DNA from: CAYMFD01 sp964389475
GTDB taxonomy: Bacteria > Bacteroidota > Bacteroidia > Chitinophagales > Saprospiraceae
Direction: 5' to 3'
DNA: 60,596 bases
NCBI GenBank assembly: GCA_964389475.1
Contig: CAYMFD010000010.1
Span: 1 to 60,596 of the forward strand
The position numbers and the translations under genes were made by a program. Numbering within the stretch: position 1 is the stretch's first letter; the number at the start of each line of letters is the position of its first letter. Below the pieces are notes generated by a model. That model had not been told where the DNA came from and did not search any database. It saw only the letters and a list, made by a program, of their open reading frames with translations. Of the stretch, positions 10,433-19,471 are shown one piece after another.

Positions 10433-11239
10433 ATGAAAATCGATGCCAACGAAGGGTACTCAATCAAGTCTTATCTAGCAGAACTCTATCACAATCGACA
10501 AGTATTGCAGGGGCTTGCTATAAGACAGCTAAAAATAAGATACAGTAATGCCAGCTTGGGGTTATTGTGGGCAGTGATACAACCGCTTATAGTGTTAGGT
10601 ATGCTACTGCTAGTATTTACTAATATCGCTGGCTTCCCCACTGAGTTTGAACAGTCTCCCCTTGCCTATGCTCTGGTAGGATTGGCAGTTTGGATGTTTA
10701 TCAGTTCAAGCTTCACGTCTACGATTAACATTGCCCTATCCTCAAGAGAGATAATTGGGAAAGTATACTTCCCGCGAGCATACCTAGCTCTGATTGCCCT
10801 ATCCGAGAGCGGCATAATCATGCTGTTCTGCCTACTTGGCTCTATCCTAGCTGGGTCGTGGGTTGTCGAAACTCATACTCTATTTGTGCTTCCCTTTCTT
10901 TTAATCCTGGTTGCCTTTACCGCATTTATTAATTTGATAGTAGTTATGGCGGTACTAGTATACCCAGATACTCGATTCATTGCTCCAGTAATAATAAGAG
11001 TACTGCTCCTTATCTCACCTATCACTTATGCGCCAGCTGTTATCAGTAGTTCGACCGCATCTGTAATCAACTACATTAACCCCATTGCCGCGCTAATCGA
11101 TCTGGGTAGATATGCAATTTCTGGGTTTCCACTCGAATCTTATACGGTTTATACTATTACCTTCTATTTTGTGATCTTAGTAATAGGTGTCCTACCTCTT
11201 TTTGTTCGTTTTGACAGAATGATCGGTGATCTAATATGA
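10433..11239 (+). CDS. ABC-2 type polysaccharide export permease (Wzm-like)
   Basis: Membrane subunit of an ABC exporter for O-antigen or another surface polysaccharide. The 268 residues hold about six hydrophobic segments. A cytoplasmic N-terminus with AIRQLKIRYSNASLGLLWAV is characteristic of the Wzm/TagG family and leads into the first membrane segment. It starts 1 nt after the PorU-like gene and overlaps the ATPase gene by 4 nt (ATGA), so the three are very probably one transcript. The substrate is not readable from sequence, but the adjoining glycosyltransferases point to a lipid-linked glycan made in the cytoplasm. Confidence 0.88.
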   Translation: MKIDANEGYSIKSYLAELYHNRQVLQGLAIRQLKIRYSNASLGLLWAVIQPLIVLGMLLLVFTNIAGFPTEFEQSPLAYALVGLAVWMFISSSFTSTINIALSSREIIGKVYFPRAYLALIALSESGIIMLFCLLGSILAGSWVVETHTLFVLPFLLILVAFTAFINLIVVMAVLVYPDTRFIAPVIIRVLLLISPITYAPAVISSSTASVINYINPIAALIDLGRYAISGFPLESYTVYTITFYFVILVIGVLPLFVRFDRMIGDLI

Positions 11240-12435
11240 GCATAGCTATCCAAGTTGACAACTTACAGAAGTCATTTAAAGACAAGGCTCTCGCTGGTTC
11301 TCTTCGCAACCAGCTGAAGCTTGAAACTTTGTCTAGGAAGCGAGGCAAACCAAAAAAAGTTCTATCCGACATCAATTTTGAAATCAGGCACGGAGAAAGT
11401 GTAGGATTAATCGGCAGCAACGGGTCTGGCAAGTCTACCCTTCTGAAATGTCTCTCTCGGATCATCTGGCCTACTAGTGGTACGATAACTCTAAATGGCA
11501 CCTTGAGCCCCATGCTAGAGGTAGGCACCGGTTTTTACCCTGACCTATCTGGACGTGAAAATATTTACCTTTCTGGTTCCCTACTTGGAATGTCTAAGTT
11601 GGCCATTAGCGAAGTCTACGACAAGATCGTAGCATTCGCAGAGATACAAGACTACATAGAAGTCCCTGTACGCTACTACTCCTCAGGCATGTATGTAAGA
11701 CTCGGGTTTGCCGTCTCTAGTCTACTTGCTTCTGATATTATGATCATAGACGAAGTACTGGCTGTCGGCGATAATCACTTTAAGAAAAAGTGTGTCAAAC
11801 ACTTAAGCTCTCAGTTTCGCGACATTGGCAAAACGCTACTCGTTGTTTCCCATGACATGCATCTTATTAACTCTATCTGCGACAGGTGTCTCGTACTAGA
11901 TCATGGCGAACTCATCTACGACGGAACTCCCGAATCAGCGATCAAACTACACCTCAGCATGCCGTCTAGTGGCAGCAATACCGCTTTAAAAACAGACTAC
12001 TTTATTATCCAAAAAGTCGAAGTTACTAGTAGTGATATCCAGCTGACAGGCAAACACAGAGCTGGTGAAAAACTAGAGTTTAAGATGAGTATCGAGGTAT
12101 TATTAAAAATACCTGATGTGATATTCGATATAAAAGTCCGCCATAGAAGTCAAGGCGTAATTAGCACAATTAACAATCTTACTAGCGGGACTAGTATTTT
12201 TCTTGAAAAAGGACAATCGAAGGTTATTTGCGAGATCCCAACAACACCACTCAACGAAGGCGAATATCTACTTGATCTAGAAGTACAACACAAACATCAT
12301 CTACTAGCATCACAAAAGAACGTAGCTAAACTACACATTGAAGGGGGTACCTTTTTCGAAAGCGGTAGACTACCAAAACCGTCGCAAGGTCTTGCACTAA
12401 TTAAAAGTAGGTGGATACATCAAGACAACGCCTAA
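11236..12435 (+). CDS. ABC-type polysaccharide export ATPase (Wzt-like) with C-terminal glycan-binding domain
   Basis: Energises the exporter with the preceding permease. Walker A is GLIGSNGSGKSTLLKC (about 56-71), the signature is YYSSGMYVRLGFA (about 150-162), and Walker B is IMIIDEVLAVGD (about 170-182). The N-terminal 245 residues form the nucleotide-binding domain. The remaining 150 are beta-rich and correspond in position to the Wzt C-terminal domain that recognises the modified end of the glycan chain. This suggests export of a chain-terminated polysaccharide rather than a simple teichoic-type polymer (inference). Codon and base composition is more AT-rich than in the neighbouring housekeeping genes. 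Confidence 0.9.
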   Translation: MSIAIQVDNLQKSFKDKALAGSLRNQLKLETLSRKRGKPKKVLSDINFEIRHGESVGLIGSNGSGKSTLLKCLSRIIWPTSGTITLNGTLSPMLEVGTGFYPDLSGRENIYLSGSLLGMSKLAISEVYDKIVAFAEIQDYIEVPVRYYSSGMYVRLGFAVSSLLASDIMIIDEVLAVGDNHFKKKCVKHLSSQFRDIGKTLLVVSHDMHLINSICDRCLVLDHGELIYDGTPESAIKLHLSMPSSGSNTALKTDYFIIQKVEVTSSDIQLTGKHRAGEKLEFKMSIEVLLKIPDVIFDIKVRHRSQGVISTINNLTSGTSIFLEKGQSKVICEIPTTPLNEGEYLLDLEVQHKHHLLASQKNVAKLHIEGGTFFESGRLPKPSQGLALIKSRWIHQDNA

Positions 12436-12438
12436 AAC

Positions 12439-13302
12439 ATGGTATCAGTCATAATTCCTACATTCAACAGATTTCTCCTACTACAAGAGTCTATCAAGTC
12501 TTGTATGGAGGCCAAAAATATCACCGAAATCATAGTTGTAGATGATGGCTCCTCTGAAATAGCGTACAAGAACCTTAAACAAACTTACAGAGACGAGCCA
12601 TCAATCACGATACACCAGTTCACTGAAAATAAAGGCTCCGCCCAGTGCTATAACAAGGGAATTGACCTAGCCACGGGCAAGTTCATTTCATTTCTTGGCG
12701 ATGACGATATTTTCTGCAAAGAACGATTCACAACAGCAGTGAATATCCTAACTACTCACAAGGCCATCGATATTGTCATAGAAAACGTACATAGTTATGA
12801 CGAAAAACTAGCTAATAGAGTAGCAGAAAAAGATATCATAGTACCTGTAAACTTTAGTGGCAACGTACTGAACTTACTTCTAGCCAAAAACAATTATCAT
12901 ATTTCCCTAGAAGGTATGACCATAAGAAGGTCGCTAATCGGTAATACTAGATTTGACAAGCGACTTAGAATATCTCAAGACACGGACTTCATTTGGGAAA
13001 TATGTAGACACGCATTTGTACAAGGAGCAGGTTACTCGCACTCTTATGTTAAACGCAGAATACATTCGACCAATATTACCAAAGATCAAACAGAATTGTA
13101 CCGCTGCAGAGAAATCCTCTACAGTAATTGGTATATAAAGTCTCTGTTAGCGAGTGACCTTAAGCCTTACAGATGGCGCTTCTTTAGGCACTATGCTCAC
13201 TGGAAAGCCATCAACTTCTATGGGCTTAACGCAAGTCCCATTCAAAAGATAAAGGCCTATAAAGACGTATTGCAGGAATCACTACACGCCAGAGGCCAGT
13301 AA
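12439..13302 (+). CDS. Family 2 glycosyltransferase
   Basis: A GT-A fold inverting glycosyltransferase. The start MVSVIIPTFNRFLLLQ, then IIVVDDGSS near residue 35 and FLGDDD near residue 92 (the DxD metal/nucleotide-sugar site) are diagnostic. At 287 residues it is of usual size for a cytoplasmic or peripheral GT2. It begins 3 nt after the Wzt-like gene, so it belongs to the same operon and probably builds the exported glycan. Its 3' end overlaps the convergent glycosyltransferase gene by 21 nt. Donor and acceptor cannot be inferred. Confidence 0.88.
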   Translation: MVSVIIPTFNRFLLLQESIKSCMEAKNITEIIVVDDGSSEIAYKNLKQTYRDEPSITIHQFTENKGSAQCYNKGIDLATGKFISFLGDDDIFCKERFTTAVNILTTHKAIDIVIENVHSYDEKLANRVAEKDIIVPVNFSGNVLNLLLAKNNYHISLEGMTIRRSLIGNTRFDKRLRISQDTDFIWEICRHAFVQGAGYSHSYVKRRIHSTNITKDQTELYRCREILYSNWYIKSLLASDLKPYRWRFFRHYAHWKAINFYGLNASPIQKIKAYKDVLQESLHARGQ

Positions 13303-14427
13303 AGATTGATATATATATCTGTGGCGATCAACGATTGCCGCTTTACCAAAGTGCTGATGTACCCATCGACTGATGTACTTGCGATCGTACCTACTGAAGT
13401 CACTCATTACCTTAACTAGGCCTTGCTGGAATTCATCCATATCGCTTAATACTATTCCCAACTCAGGAGATTGTACAATATCTCTGACACCACCACTATC
13501 TAGAGCTACAACAGGCAAACCACACGCTAAAGCCTCAACATACATAACCCCAAAAGTCTCTAACTTACTAGCAGACACAAATAAGTCAGCTGCCCTCAGC
13601 GCTTCTGCAACTGCAACTTGATCAAGGGGCCCTGTGAAATGGACAGACTCCACTAGGCCGAGTGAGTGTACTAGCTGACGTAAATTCTCCTCTTCTGGGC
13701 CATAACCCACTATGGTAAGCGTTGCCGTCGGAAAATGGTCTACTACATCAGCGAATATGTGCAATAGAAGATCAATCTGCTTACGCAGTATCAATACTGA
13801 TACCGTAATCAAATGTATACCCTCACGTTGCGGACTCGATCCATCAAAGTAGAAAATATCGGTATCAATAAAATTGGGTAACACCTCTATCGTAGTGCCT
13901 GTTTGCAATTGCATCGCTCGTGCTAAGGCAGAACTCACGCCAGCCGAATATGCATGGCTCGCTAAGCTGGGTAAGAATTGACGTTGTGCTGGAGGTAAGC
14001 CATTTGACATAAGCGCAGTGCTATGCTCGGTATAGACAAGCGGTATGCTTAATGACTGAGACACATGTAGAGCTGCTGGACCAATCATATGGTTATGCAG
14101 GTGTATTACATCTGGTCGTCCGTGGTTGTTGATGACAGATAAAAGCATCTTTTGTGCTGCCTTATTGTATCTCCGCCATAACCAGCCTATGCGCTTTTTG
14201 GGGAAGGGCCCCTCAAGGCGAAACTCCGGCACGCTATGGTAGTCAGTCTTGCGACATCTATTCCTGAATAATCCTTTTGCCAACCACTGACCTGTCAAAG
14301 AAATAGACACTACAGAAACATCCAGACCCGCTTGGCTGAGCATCAAAGCTTGGTTACGTACAGATAGACCATCCTCTCGGTAGATAGGATTAGGGTACCA
14401 GCCAGTACAGATCAATACTTTCATCAT
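13282..14427 (-). CDS. Family 4 glycosyltransferase
   Basis: A retaining GT-B glycosyltransferase of 381 residues. The N-terminal Rossmann domain starts MMKVLICTGWYPNPIYREDG (second Met may be the true start) and includes DVIHLHNHMIGPAAL. The C-terminal domain carries the GT4 nucleotide-sugar site: LFVSASKLETFGVMYVEALA then GLPVVALDSGG, with the E-x7-E glutamates. It lies opposite to the exporter operon but within the same glycan gene block, so a role in the same surface polysaccharide is likely. No promoter is clear upstream. Confidence 0.88.
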   Translation of the reverse strand: MMKVLICTGWYPNPIYREDGLSVRNQALMLSQAGLDVSVVSISLTGQWLAKGLFRNRCRKTDYHSVPEFRLEGPFPKKRIGWLWRRYNKAAQKMLLSVINNHGRPDVIHLHNHMIGPAALHVSQSLSIPLVYTEHSTALMSNGLPPAQRQFLPSLASHAYSAGVSSALARAMQLQTGTTIEVLPNFIDTDIFYFDGSSPQREGIHLITVSVLILRKQIDLLLHIFADVVDHFPTATLTIVGYGPEEENLRQLVHSLGLVESVHFTGPLDQVAVAEALRAADLFVSASKLETFGVMYVEALACGLPVVALDSGGVRDIVQSPELGIVLSDMDEFQQGLVKVMSDFSRYDRKYISRWVHQHFGKAAIVDRHRYIYQSLLASGV

Positions 14428-14467
14428 GCAAATATCACATTTGTCATCAAGTCTCTGGACAAAGCAT

Positions 14468-15289
14468 CTACTGCCAGATACGTCGTAATTGTCGCTTAGA
14501 TATTTCGATCATATAATGCCAAGGTCTCAACAAATTGTGAAATCGACTTACCGACAACTCTATTGGTGCTTGGAAGTTAAAGCTTGCTCGGTCAAAATCG
14601 CTTACTGCTCGAAGGTGCTTAATTTCCCTATTTGCAATATTCGTCTCATGAATGACTTGAATCCAATAACGACCTGCATCATCAACTACGATCCTAGAGC
14701 TATCTAACCATTGCGTATGTTTACGACTCCACACCGTTTTACAGTTGGCCGTGGGTTCTACGATCGAGACAAATGCATTACAAGCGTCTCTCAGCTCAAG
14801 AAGACTGGCGCTACTACCGTTCAATACCAACTGATAACCCAGAGATAGATCTATGACTGTAGTAGTGCTTGCGTCAGCAGTAGAGGCACAATCTCGGACG
14901 GTAGAGATATAGCCCTTATGTAAGATATCGTCATTATCAAGCCTAGAGGTCACGACACACTTTGATTGAGTCTCAGACGTGATAATACGTTGTATGTCAT
15001 GCATTACACTGTCTCTTGAGGTAGATACAATTGTATAGTGATCATGCCCAGCAATCATAGAGGTGAGCCTCTCTACAAACTCGACACTACTCGTCTCATC
15101 TACAATAATGAGCCACCGAAAATCCTGACAAGTCTGCCCAATAACTGAAGGCAAACAAAATCGAGCGAATAGGTCAGTACGATGCTCCAACCACTCATCC
15201 GTCTGTACAGCTACACCGCTTCTATCCTTAGACCACGAGACCTTAAGATTAAATCGTGTAAGAAGGTAGTGATTGCACTGAGACATCAA
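14468..15289 (-). CDS. Putative rhamnosyltransferase-type glycosyltransferase
   Basis: The 273-residue protein resembles the family described as putative rhamnosyl transferases: it starts MMSQCNHYLLTRFNLKVSW, then has WLEHRTDLFARFCLPSVIGQ and FRWLIIVDE, with SRLDNDDILHKGYI as the probable DxD site. Family recognition is from memory of these motifs. It is 40 nt upstream of the GT4 gene on the same strand, so the two are probably co-transcribed. The donor sugar is unverified. Confidence 0.7.
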   Translation of the reverse strand: MMSQCNHYLLTRFNLKVSWSKDRSGVAVQTDEWLEHRTDLFARFCLPSVIGQTCQDFRWLIIVDETSSVEFVERLTSMIAGHDHYTIVSTSRDSVMHDIQRIITSETQSKCVVTSRLDNDDILHKGYISTVRDCASTADASTTTVIDLSLGYQLVLNGSSASLLELRDACNAFVSIVEPTANCKTVWSRKHTQWLDSSRIVVDDAGRYWIQVIHETNIANREIKHLRAVSDFDRASFNFQAPIELSVSRFHNLLRPWHYMIEISKRQLRRIWQ

Positions 15290-15305
15290 CAGTCAGTATC
15301 TAGTG

Positions 15306-15313
15306 TAAATTTG
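15306..15313 (+). promoter_or_regulatory. -7 box directly before a GTG start
   Basis: TAAATTTG matches TAnnTTTG exactly and ends only 5 nt before the GTG start at 15319, so the transcript could be leaderless or nearly so. I see no TTG at the expected -33 distance, which lowers confidence. Confidence 0.35.
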
Positions 15314-15318
15314 CAGGT

Positions 15319-16215
15319 GTGAGTAAGCCAAAGTCCAAGGTAGCACTTTCTATAGTGATACCACATTACAACATGCCTGAGCAATTGGGGCATTGCGTAG
15401 CAAGCATCTACGACCAGGCGCTAGATCGCGATCACATCGAGATAATCGTGGTAGACAATGGCAGTACTGTTACTATACCGAATGAGTTACAAAATAGAGT
15501 TGACCTTTGGCTAGTTTACAATGATGTTGCTAATCCTTATGCTTGTCGTAATCTCGGGTTAAAGTCAGCAAGTAGTGAGATGATAGCATTGTTGGACTGT
15601 ACATGTCGACCTCACCAAGCGTGGGCTAAATCTGGTATCAATGCACTAAACCAGCATATAGTAGTAGCTGGAGCTTTCGAAAAGAATGTGAATCACCAAG
15701 ACATTTACTCAATCTTCTACGCAGTGTCCCACCTAAATAATGGACTCCAGGTGGAAGATCAGGCACCACTAGTTACCGGTAACCTTTTTTTGAGAAAGTC
15801 CGTCTTGAAGAAGTCCGGTTATTTACCAGAAGATCATAGATCAGGTGGAGATATCAAATGGACTAAAGGGCTACTAGACCAAAAGATATCAATAGGCTAT
15901 GAACCATCAGCCTTAGTAACTATTAAAGCCAAAACCAAGCCCCAGGTTATCAGCGCTGAACGTCGATTTGGCCGTGGTGCCTACCTACAGAACCGAGACC
16001 TGCCGTTAGCTCACCACCTCAAGATGATACTCTATCATCTACTACCTGACAAGCCCAGCCGTATCAAGCGCAAGATCGATGGTCAGGACGATCCCTCGAT
16101 CTATGATGGCAAGGTATGGTCGCTGTGGTGGGTGACCTGGCATACCAATCTACTATTCCTACAAGGATACCTATCTGGACTGCTGCTACCTAATCGGAAG
16201 ATGTATCTTGACTGA
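15319..16215 (+). CDS. Family 2 glycosyltransferase
   Basis: A GT2 enzyme of 298 residues starting at GTG. ALSIVIPHYNMPEQLGHCV, IEIIVVDNGS and YACRNLGLKSASSEMIALLD form the nucleotide-binding half. The usual DxD is replaced by LLDCTCRP, with only the first Asp kept. GNLFLRKSVLKKSGYLPED is the acceptor-side loop seen in this family. The next downstream gene is convergent and overlaps its 3' end by 30 nt. Likely role: a sugar transfer in the surface glycan pathway of this block. Confidence 0.85.
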   Translation: MSKPKSKVALSIVIPHYNMPEQLGHCVASIYDQALDRDHIEIIVVDNGSTVTIPNELQNRVDLWLVYNDVANPYACRNLGLKSASSEMIALLDCTCRPHQAWAKSGINALNQHIVVAGAFEKNVNHQDIYSIFYAVSHLNNGLQVEDQAPLVTGNLFLRKSVLKKSGYLPEDHRSGGDIKWTKGLLDQKISIGYEPSALVTIKAKTKPQVISAERRFGRGAYLQNRDLPLAHHLKMILYHLLPDKPSRIKRKIDGQDDPSIYDGKVWSLWWVTWHTNLLFLQGYLSGLLLPNRKMYLD

Positions 16216-18111
16216 TACTCCCGACGGACCGGAGTCTATCTGGTAGTTACCTCCCACCTTGGCTAAGCGGTCCTTTACTACTTGTAGAGCGACGGAAGTA
16301 TGGGTGGAGGATGCTGTGGAGGTAAGACCAGGACCATTGTCCACAATAGAGACCTGTAGGTAGTGCGGATCAGCGGTAGGCTCTACTGTGAGAGATATAT
16401 GACCACGGTGATCGACCTTGGTCACGCCATGCTCGATGGCATTCTCTAGAAAGGGCTGTAGAATCATGGGTAGTATGCTGATATCATCCTCTAGCAGGTC
16501 AGGCGGGCAGTCGATCGTATAGTCAAAACTGTGGCCATGGCACATTTGCTCCAGCTGCATATAGCCCTGGAGGAGGGTCAGCTCCTGGTCCAGCGGGTAG
16601 TACTCCTGCCTACTCGTCTCTAGCACTCTACGCATAAATGCACCGTATGTGCCGAGCATCTCGTTGGCCTCCGGTACCCTACCGCTGGCCAGCAGACCCT
16701 GGATAGAGGCTAGGGCATTAAAGAGGAAGTGGGGATTCATCTGCAGCTGTAGGGCTTTCTGCTCCTGGCGGATGGCCGTCTGCTCTGCGATCGCCTTGTC
16801 CCGAGATATCTGCGCCAACCTAGCTGTACGGCGAGCGGATAGTAGACTCAGCATAGCCACAACCAAGGCTACCACTGCTAGGGCCAGGGCAGTGAGCAAC
16901 CACCATGGGTAGGGTGCCTCTGCGACGTATATCTTAATGATGGGCGAATAGTCATAGTATTGATTATCGCCCGTGACTCGTAAGATCAGATCGTAACTGC
17001 CAGGATCTAGAGCCGTAAGCTGGAGCCGCTGATCATCGGCTTGTGACCAGGTAACACCGTCATCTATACTGTAGGTGACCTCGACCTTCTGTTGATGCAG
17101 GTTTACGGCGTTGTAGGTGATTGCTACCTGCGCCTCATCATGCCTGAGTCGTATGGCCGACTGCCAAGGTACTGCGACACCTCCAGCCACTACAGAGGTT
17201 ATCGTCAATCTCGGTGGTGTATTCGTATCAGGGGATGACACTAGCTGCAAGCCGTCATCACTACCCACCCATCGGCCACCCCATACGTCGTTTACGCTGG
17301 AGAGGCAATCGGCAGTAATACCTAGTCGCTCTAGCGCATAGTCTTCTCCTGACCAGTGGTAGGTATCGCCAGCAGTCGTGAACATAAAACTGGCCGCACC
17401 AGTGACTACGAGGCTTGTAACTGGACTACTGTAGGTCTGTCCATCTAGCATAATAGCCCTATGCGTAGTCGGTGTGAGTAGTAGCAGACCACGCTGTGTG
17501 GCCGCCACTAAGTTACCATCATACGTAATGGCATCATTAAGCCCAGCGACAGCTACTGCTCTAGTCAAGCCTTGCTCGGTGTAGGCTAGTAATCCGCTCT
17601 CCGTGATAAAATATAGCTGACCATCATGCACCAGGAGCCCAAAAGCCGCTTGTAGCCAAGGATCCGACATAGATAAACCTACAGGCTCTAGCTGATCGCC
17701 TTTCAAAGTATATAGTGCTCGATCGCCGAGGACGTAGAGTTGGCCCCGGTAGTGTAACCAATCGACGGCCTCGATCGGGAGCTGGCCCATCCACTGACCT
17801 TTACCGTCTTGATAGTAGAGCAGGCCTTTAGTCGTGGCTAGCAGGTGGCCTTTCTGGTAGGGTGCACCACTGTATACACGGCAGTCTGCCTCATACGCCT
17901 GATCGACGGTGGCACCATCAAAGGTAGATATCGTACAATCCTGTGTGACCACTAGTAGCCTGGCGTCAGGTAAAGTGTCGACTAGTACAACGGGGCCCTG
18001 TATGCCTCTCACCACAGACGCAGCTGCCAGTCCGGTACCGGGTAATACGCCGACTGATAGATACGTTAGCATCAGTATACGTAAGGATCTAATTATCTGG
18101 TATTTAGTCAC
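16186..18111 (-). CDS. LytS/YehU-type sensor histidine kinase with periplasmic propeller-like sensor
   Basis: The kinase half matches the His_kinase (LytS) family: LQLQMNPHFLFNALASIQG holds the phosphorylated His, ILQPFLENAIEHGV is the N box and VDNGPGLTS the ATP lid glycine box. One membrane segment (WWLLTALALAVVALVVAML, about 402-424) separates it from a 400-residue N-terminal region that begins with a signal-like segment. That region has short WD/propeller-like repeats (GLLYYQDGKGQW, RGLLLLTPTTHR) and a Y_Y_Y-like domain (VEVTYSIDDGVTW). LytS kinases normally pair with a LytR-type regulator encoded alongside; none is adjacent here. Confidence 0.88.
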   Translation of the reverse strand: MTKYQIIRSLRILMLTYLSVGVLPGTGLAAASVVRGIQGPVVLVDTLPDARLLVVTQDCTISTFDGATVDQAYEADCRVYSGAPYQKGHLLATTKGLLYYQDGKGQWMGQLPIEAVDWLHYRGQLYVLGDRALYTLKGDQLEPVGLSMSDPWLQAAFGLLVHDGQLYFITESGLLAYTEQGLTRAVAVAGLNDAITYDGNLVAATQRGLLLLTPTTHRAIMLDGQTYSSPVTSLVVTGAASFMFTTAGDTYHWSGEDYALERLGITADCLSSVNDVWGGRWVGSDDGLQLVSSPDTNTPPRLTITSVVAGGVAVPWQSAIRLRHDEAQVAITYNAVNLHQQKVEVTYSIDDGVTWSQADDQRLQLTALDPGSYDLILRVTGDNQYYDYSPIIKIYVAEAPYPWWLLTALALAVVALVVAMLSLLSARRTARLAQISRDKAIAEQTAIRQEQKALQLQMNPHFLFNALASIQGLLASGRVPEANEMLGTYGAFMRRVLETSRQEYYPLDQELTLLQGYMQLEQMCHGHSFDYTIDCPPDLLEDDISILPMILQPFLENAIEHGVTKVDHRGHISLTVEPTADPHYLQVSIVDNGPGLTSTASSTHTSVALQVVKDRLAKVGGNYQIDSGPSGVSVKIHLPIR

Positions 18112-18257
18112 TTATCAATTTTCTATATCTTTACATCGGTAAAATACTACGAAGTAACGCCGAAAGATGCAATTATTTTGTCCTTGATTGCGTTACTGTT
18201 GATGCTTGGTTGCTTTAGGCGCTGAGCTTTTTTTATAATTAAAGTTTGAATTAAGAC

Positions 18258-18494
18258 ATGGGCAGAAGGAGTACAAAGAAGTTTGAGTACGCAAAAGGTA
18301 TCTGGTATTTTAATATCAAGAAAGGTTACAATAACAATATCACGATCAAGAGAACCGAACTTAAGCAGGCCTTAGACTCGTACAGAACCTATCTCGTGAC
18401 ACAGAAGGGAAAGTGTGAATGGTTAGGCAAGTGGGACGGTAAGAAGTTTACAGATAATAGCTACGAGACGCTACTCAAAGAGAAGGCAGCGTAG
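18258..18494 (+). CDS. Small conserved-looking hypothetical protein, 78 aa
   Basis: A lysine- and tyrosine-rich small protein (MGRRSTKKFEYAKGIWYF, CEWLGKWDGKKF). I do not recognise a family. The gene is credible because of its composition, its ATG in an A-rich context, and a good intrinsic terminator 26 nt after its stop, which makes it a stand-alone unit. Basic composition suggests nucleic acid or RNA-related binding, but this is a guess. Confidence 0.6.
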   Translation: MGRRSTKKFEYAKGIWYFNIKKGYNNNITIKRTELKQALDSYRTYLVTQKGKCEWLGKWDGKKFTDNSYETLLKEKAA

Positions 18495-18520
18495 ATCGAG
18501 GCCAATAAATTATACAAAGA

Positions 18521-18551
18521 GGTTACTTGTAAAAGAGTAGCCTTTTTTTTT
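18521..18551 (+). terminator. Intrinsic terminator of the 78-aa gene
   Basis: GGTTACT pairs with AGTAGCC around a seven-base loop and is followed directly by nine T residues. Confidence 0.8.
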
Positions 18552-18613
18552 GTGAAGGGGCGATCGATCAATCTAGCCACCGTCTTGTTATAGCATGACA
18601 GTAACAAGCGAGT

Positions 18614-19471
18614 ATGTATAGATATGTGCCTTTTGACGAAATAGAACAAAACAAGTGGAATGGCACGGTGTACTACAGCCCCAATGGTACGGCCTATGGG
18701 TACTACTGGTACCTCAAAGCGCTATGGCGAGAATGGGATGCTATCGTAGAAGACGACTATGAGTCTGTCATGCCTATACTGCCTAGGCGAATGAGCAGGG
18801 GGGAAGATCTCCTCGTGCCTGAGCTAGGGCCTTACAGCGTCAATGCGCTGACACCGGCTAGAGTCGGTGAGATGCTCGACCTAGCCAGACAATACAGCCA
18901 AGATCGGCTACACCCTCTCAGCAGTCGCGTCAAAAAACTGCCCGACAACTACCCTAGCAAGGGTGTAAGTACCGCTTGGCGTCTTGATACCATCGACGAC
19001 ATAGATGTGATAAGAAGTAGCTATGATGCCAGTGTAACAGATAGGCTTGCACAAAGCAATAGCTATAAAATCGATAGTGGTATCAAACCGGAGAAGATCG
19101 TCAAAGTAGGCAAGCTATCATCCGTACTCCAAAATACCCTGCTGAGAATTACCTACAATGCGATGCATCGAGGTATAGGGTGGTCAAGCGGCATGCTCGA
19201 CCAATCAACAGGAGAGTATCAAGCGTTGAGCTTTTTCGTAAGTACTAACAACAAGATATTTGAGATCTATGCTGCCGAGCTATACAATAGCCCTGCCAGA
19301 CAACGTATGCTAGACCTACTCATCTACAATAGTGCTGGCAAGCCCAACCAAATTATCAGTGCCTACCAGTCAGATAGCCTTAAGGAAATGGGATTTGCGC
19401 CAGTAGAAAGACATAAGGTCCAGGTAAGTGACTCCTTGTCTGACAAAATCTCAAAATGGCTGGGGCGGTAA
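18614..19471 (+). CDS. FemAB/GNAT-like acyltransferase candidate
   Basis: A 285-residue soluble protein. MYRYVPFDEIEQNKW, TVYYSPNGTAYGYYWYL, and a middle part with PILPRRMSRGEDLLVPELGP recall a Bacteroidota-specific family related to FemAB/GNAT acyltransferases, in which a GxxYxxxWYL segment is followed by a P-L/I-P-R-R strand. The C-terminal half (LSFFVSTNNKIFEIYAAE, QIISAYQSDSLKEMGF) would be the second GNAT-like lobe. The assignment rests on pattern memory. No neighbour clarifies the substrate; family relatives are proposed to act on cell-envelope or lipid amines. Confidence 0.5.
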   Translation: MYRYVPFDEIEQNKWNGTVYYSPNGTAYGYYWYLKALWREWDAIVEDDYESVMPILPRRMSRGEDLLVPELGPYSVNALTPARVGEMLDLARQYSQDRLHPLSSRVKKLPDNYPSKGVSTAWRLDTIDDIDVIRSSYDASVTDRLAQSNSYKIDSGIKPEKIVKVGKLSSVLQNTLLRITYNAMHRGIGWSSGMLDQSTGEYQALSFFVSTNNKIFEIYAAELYNSPARQRMLDLLIYNSAGKPNQIISAYQSDSLKEMGFAPVERHKVQVSDSLSDKISKWLGR

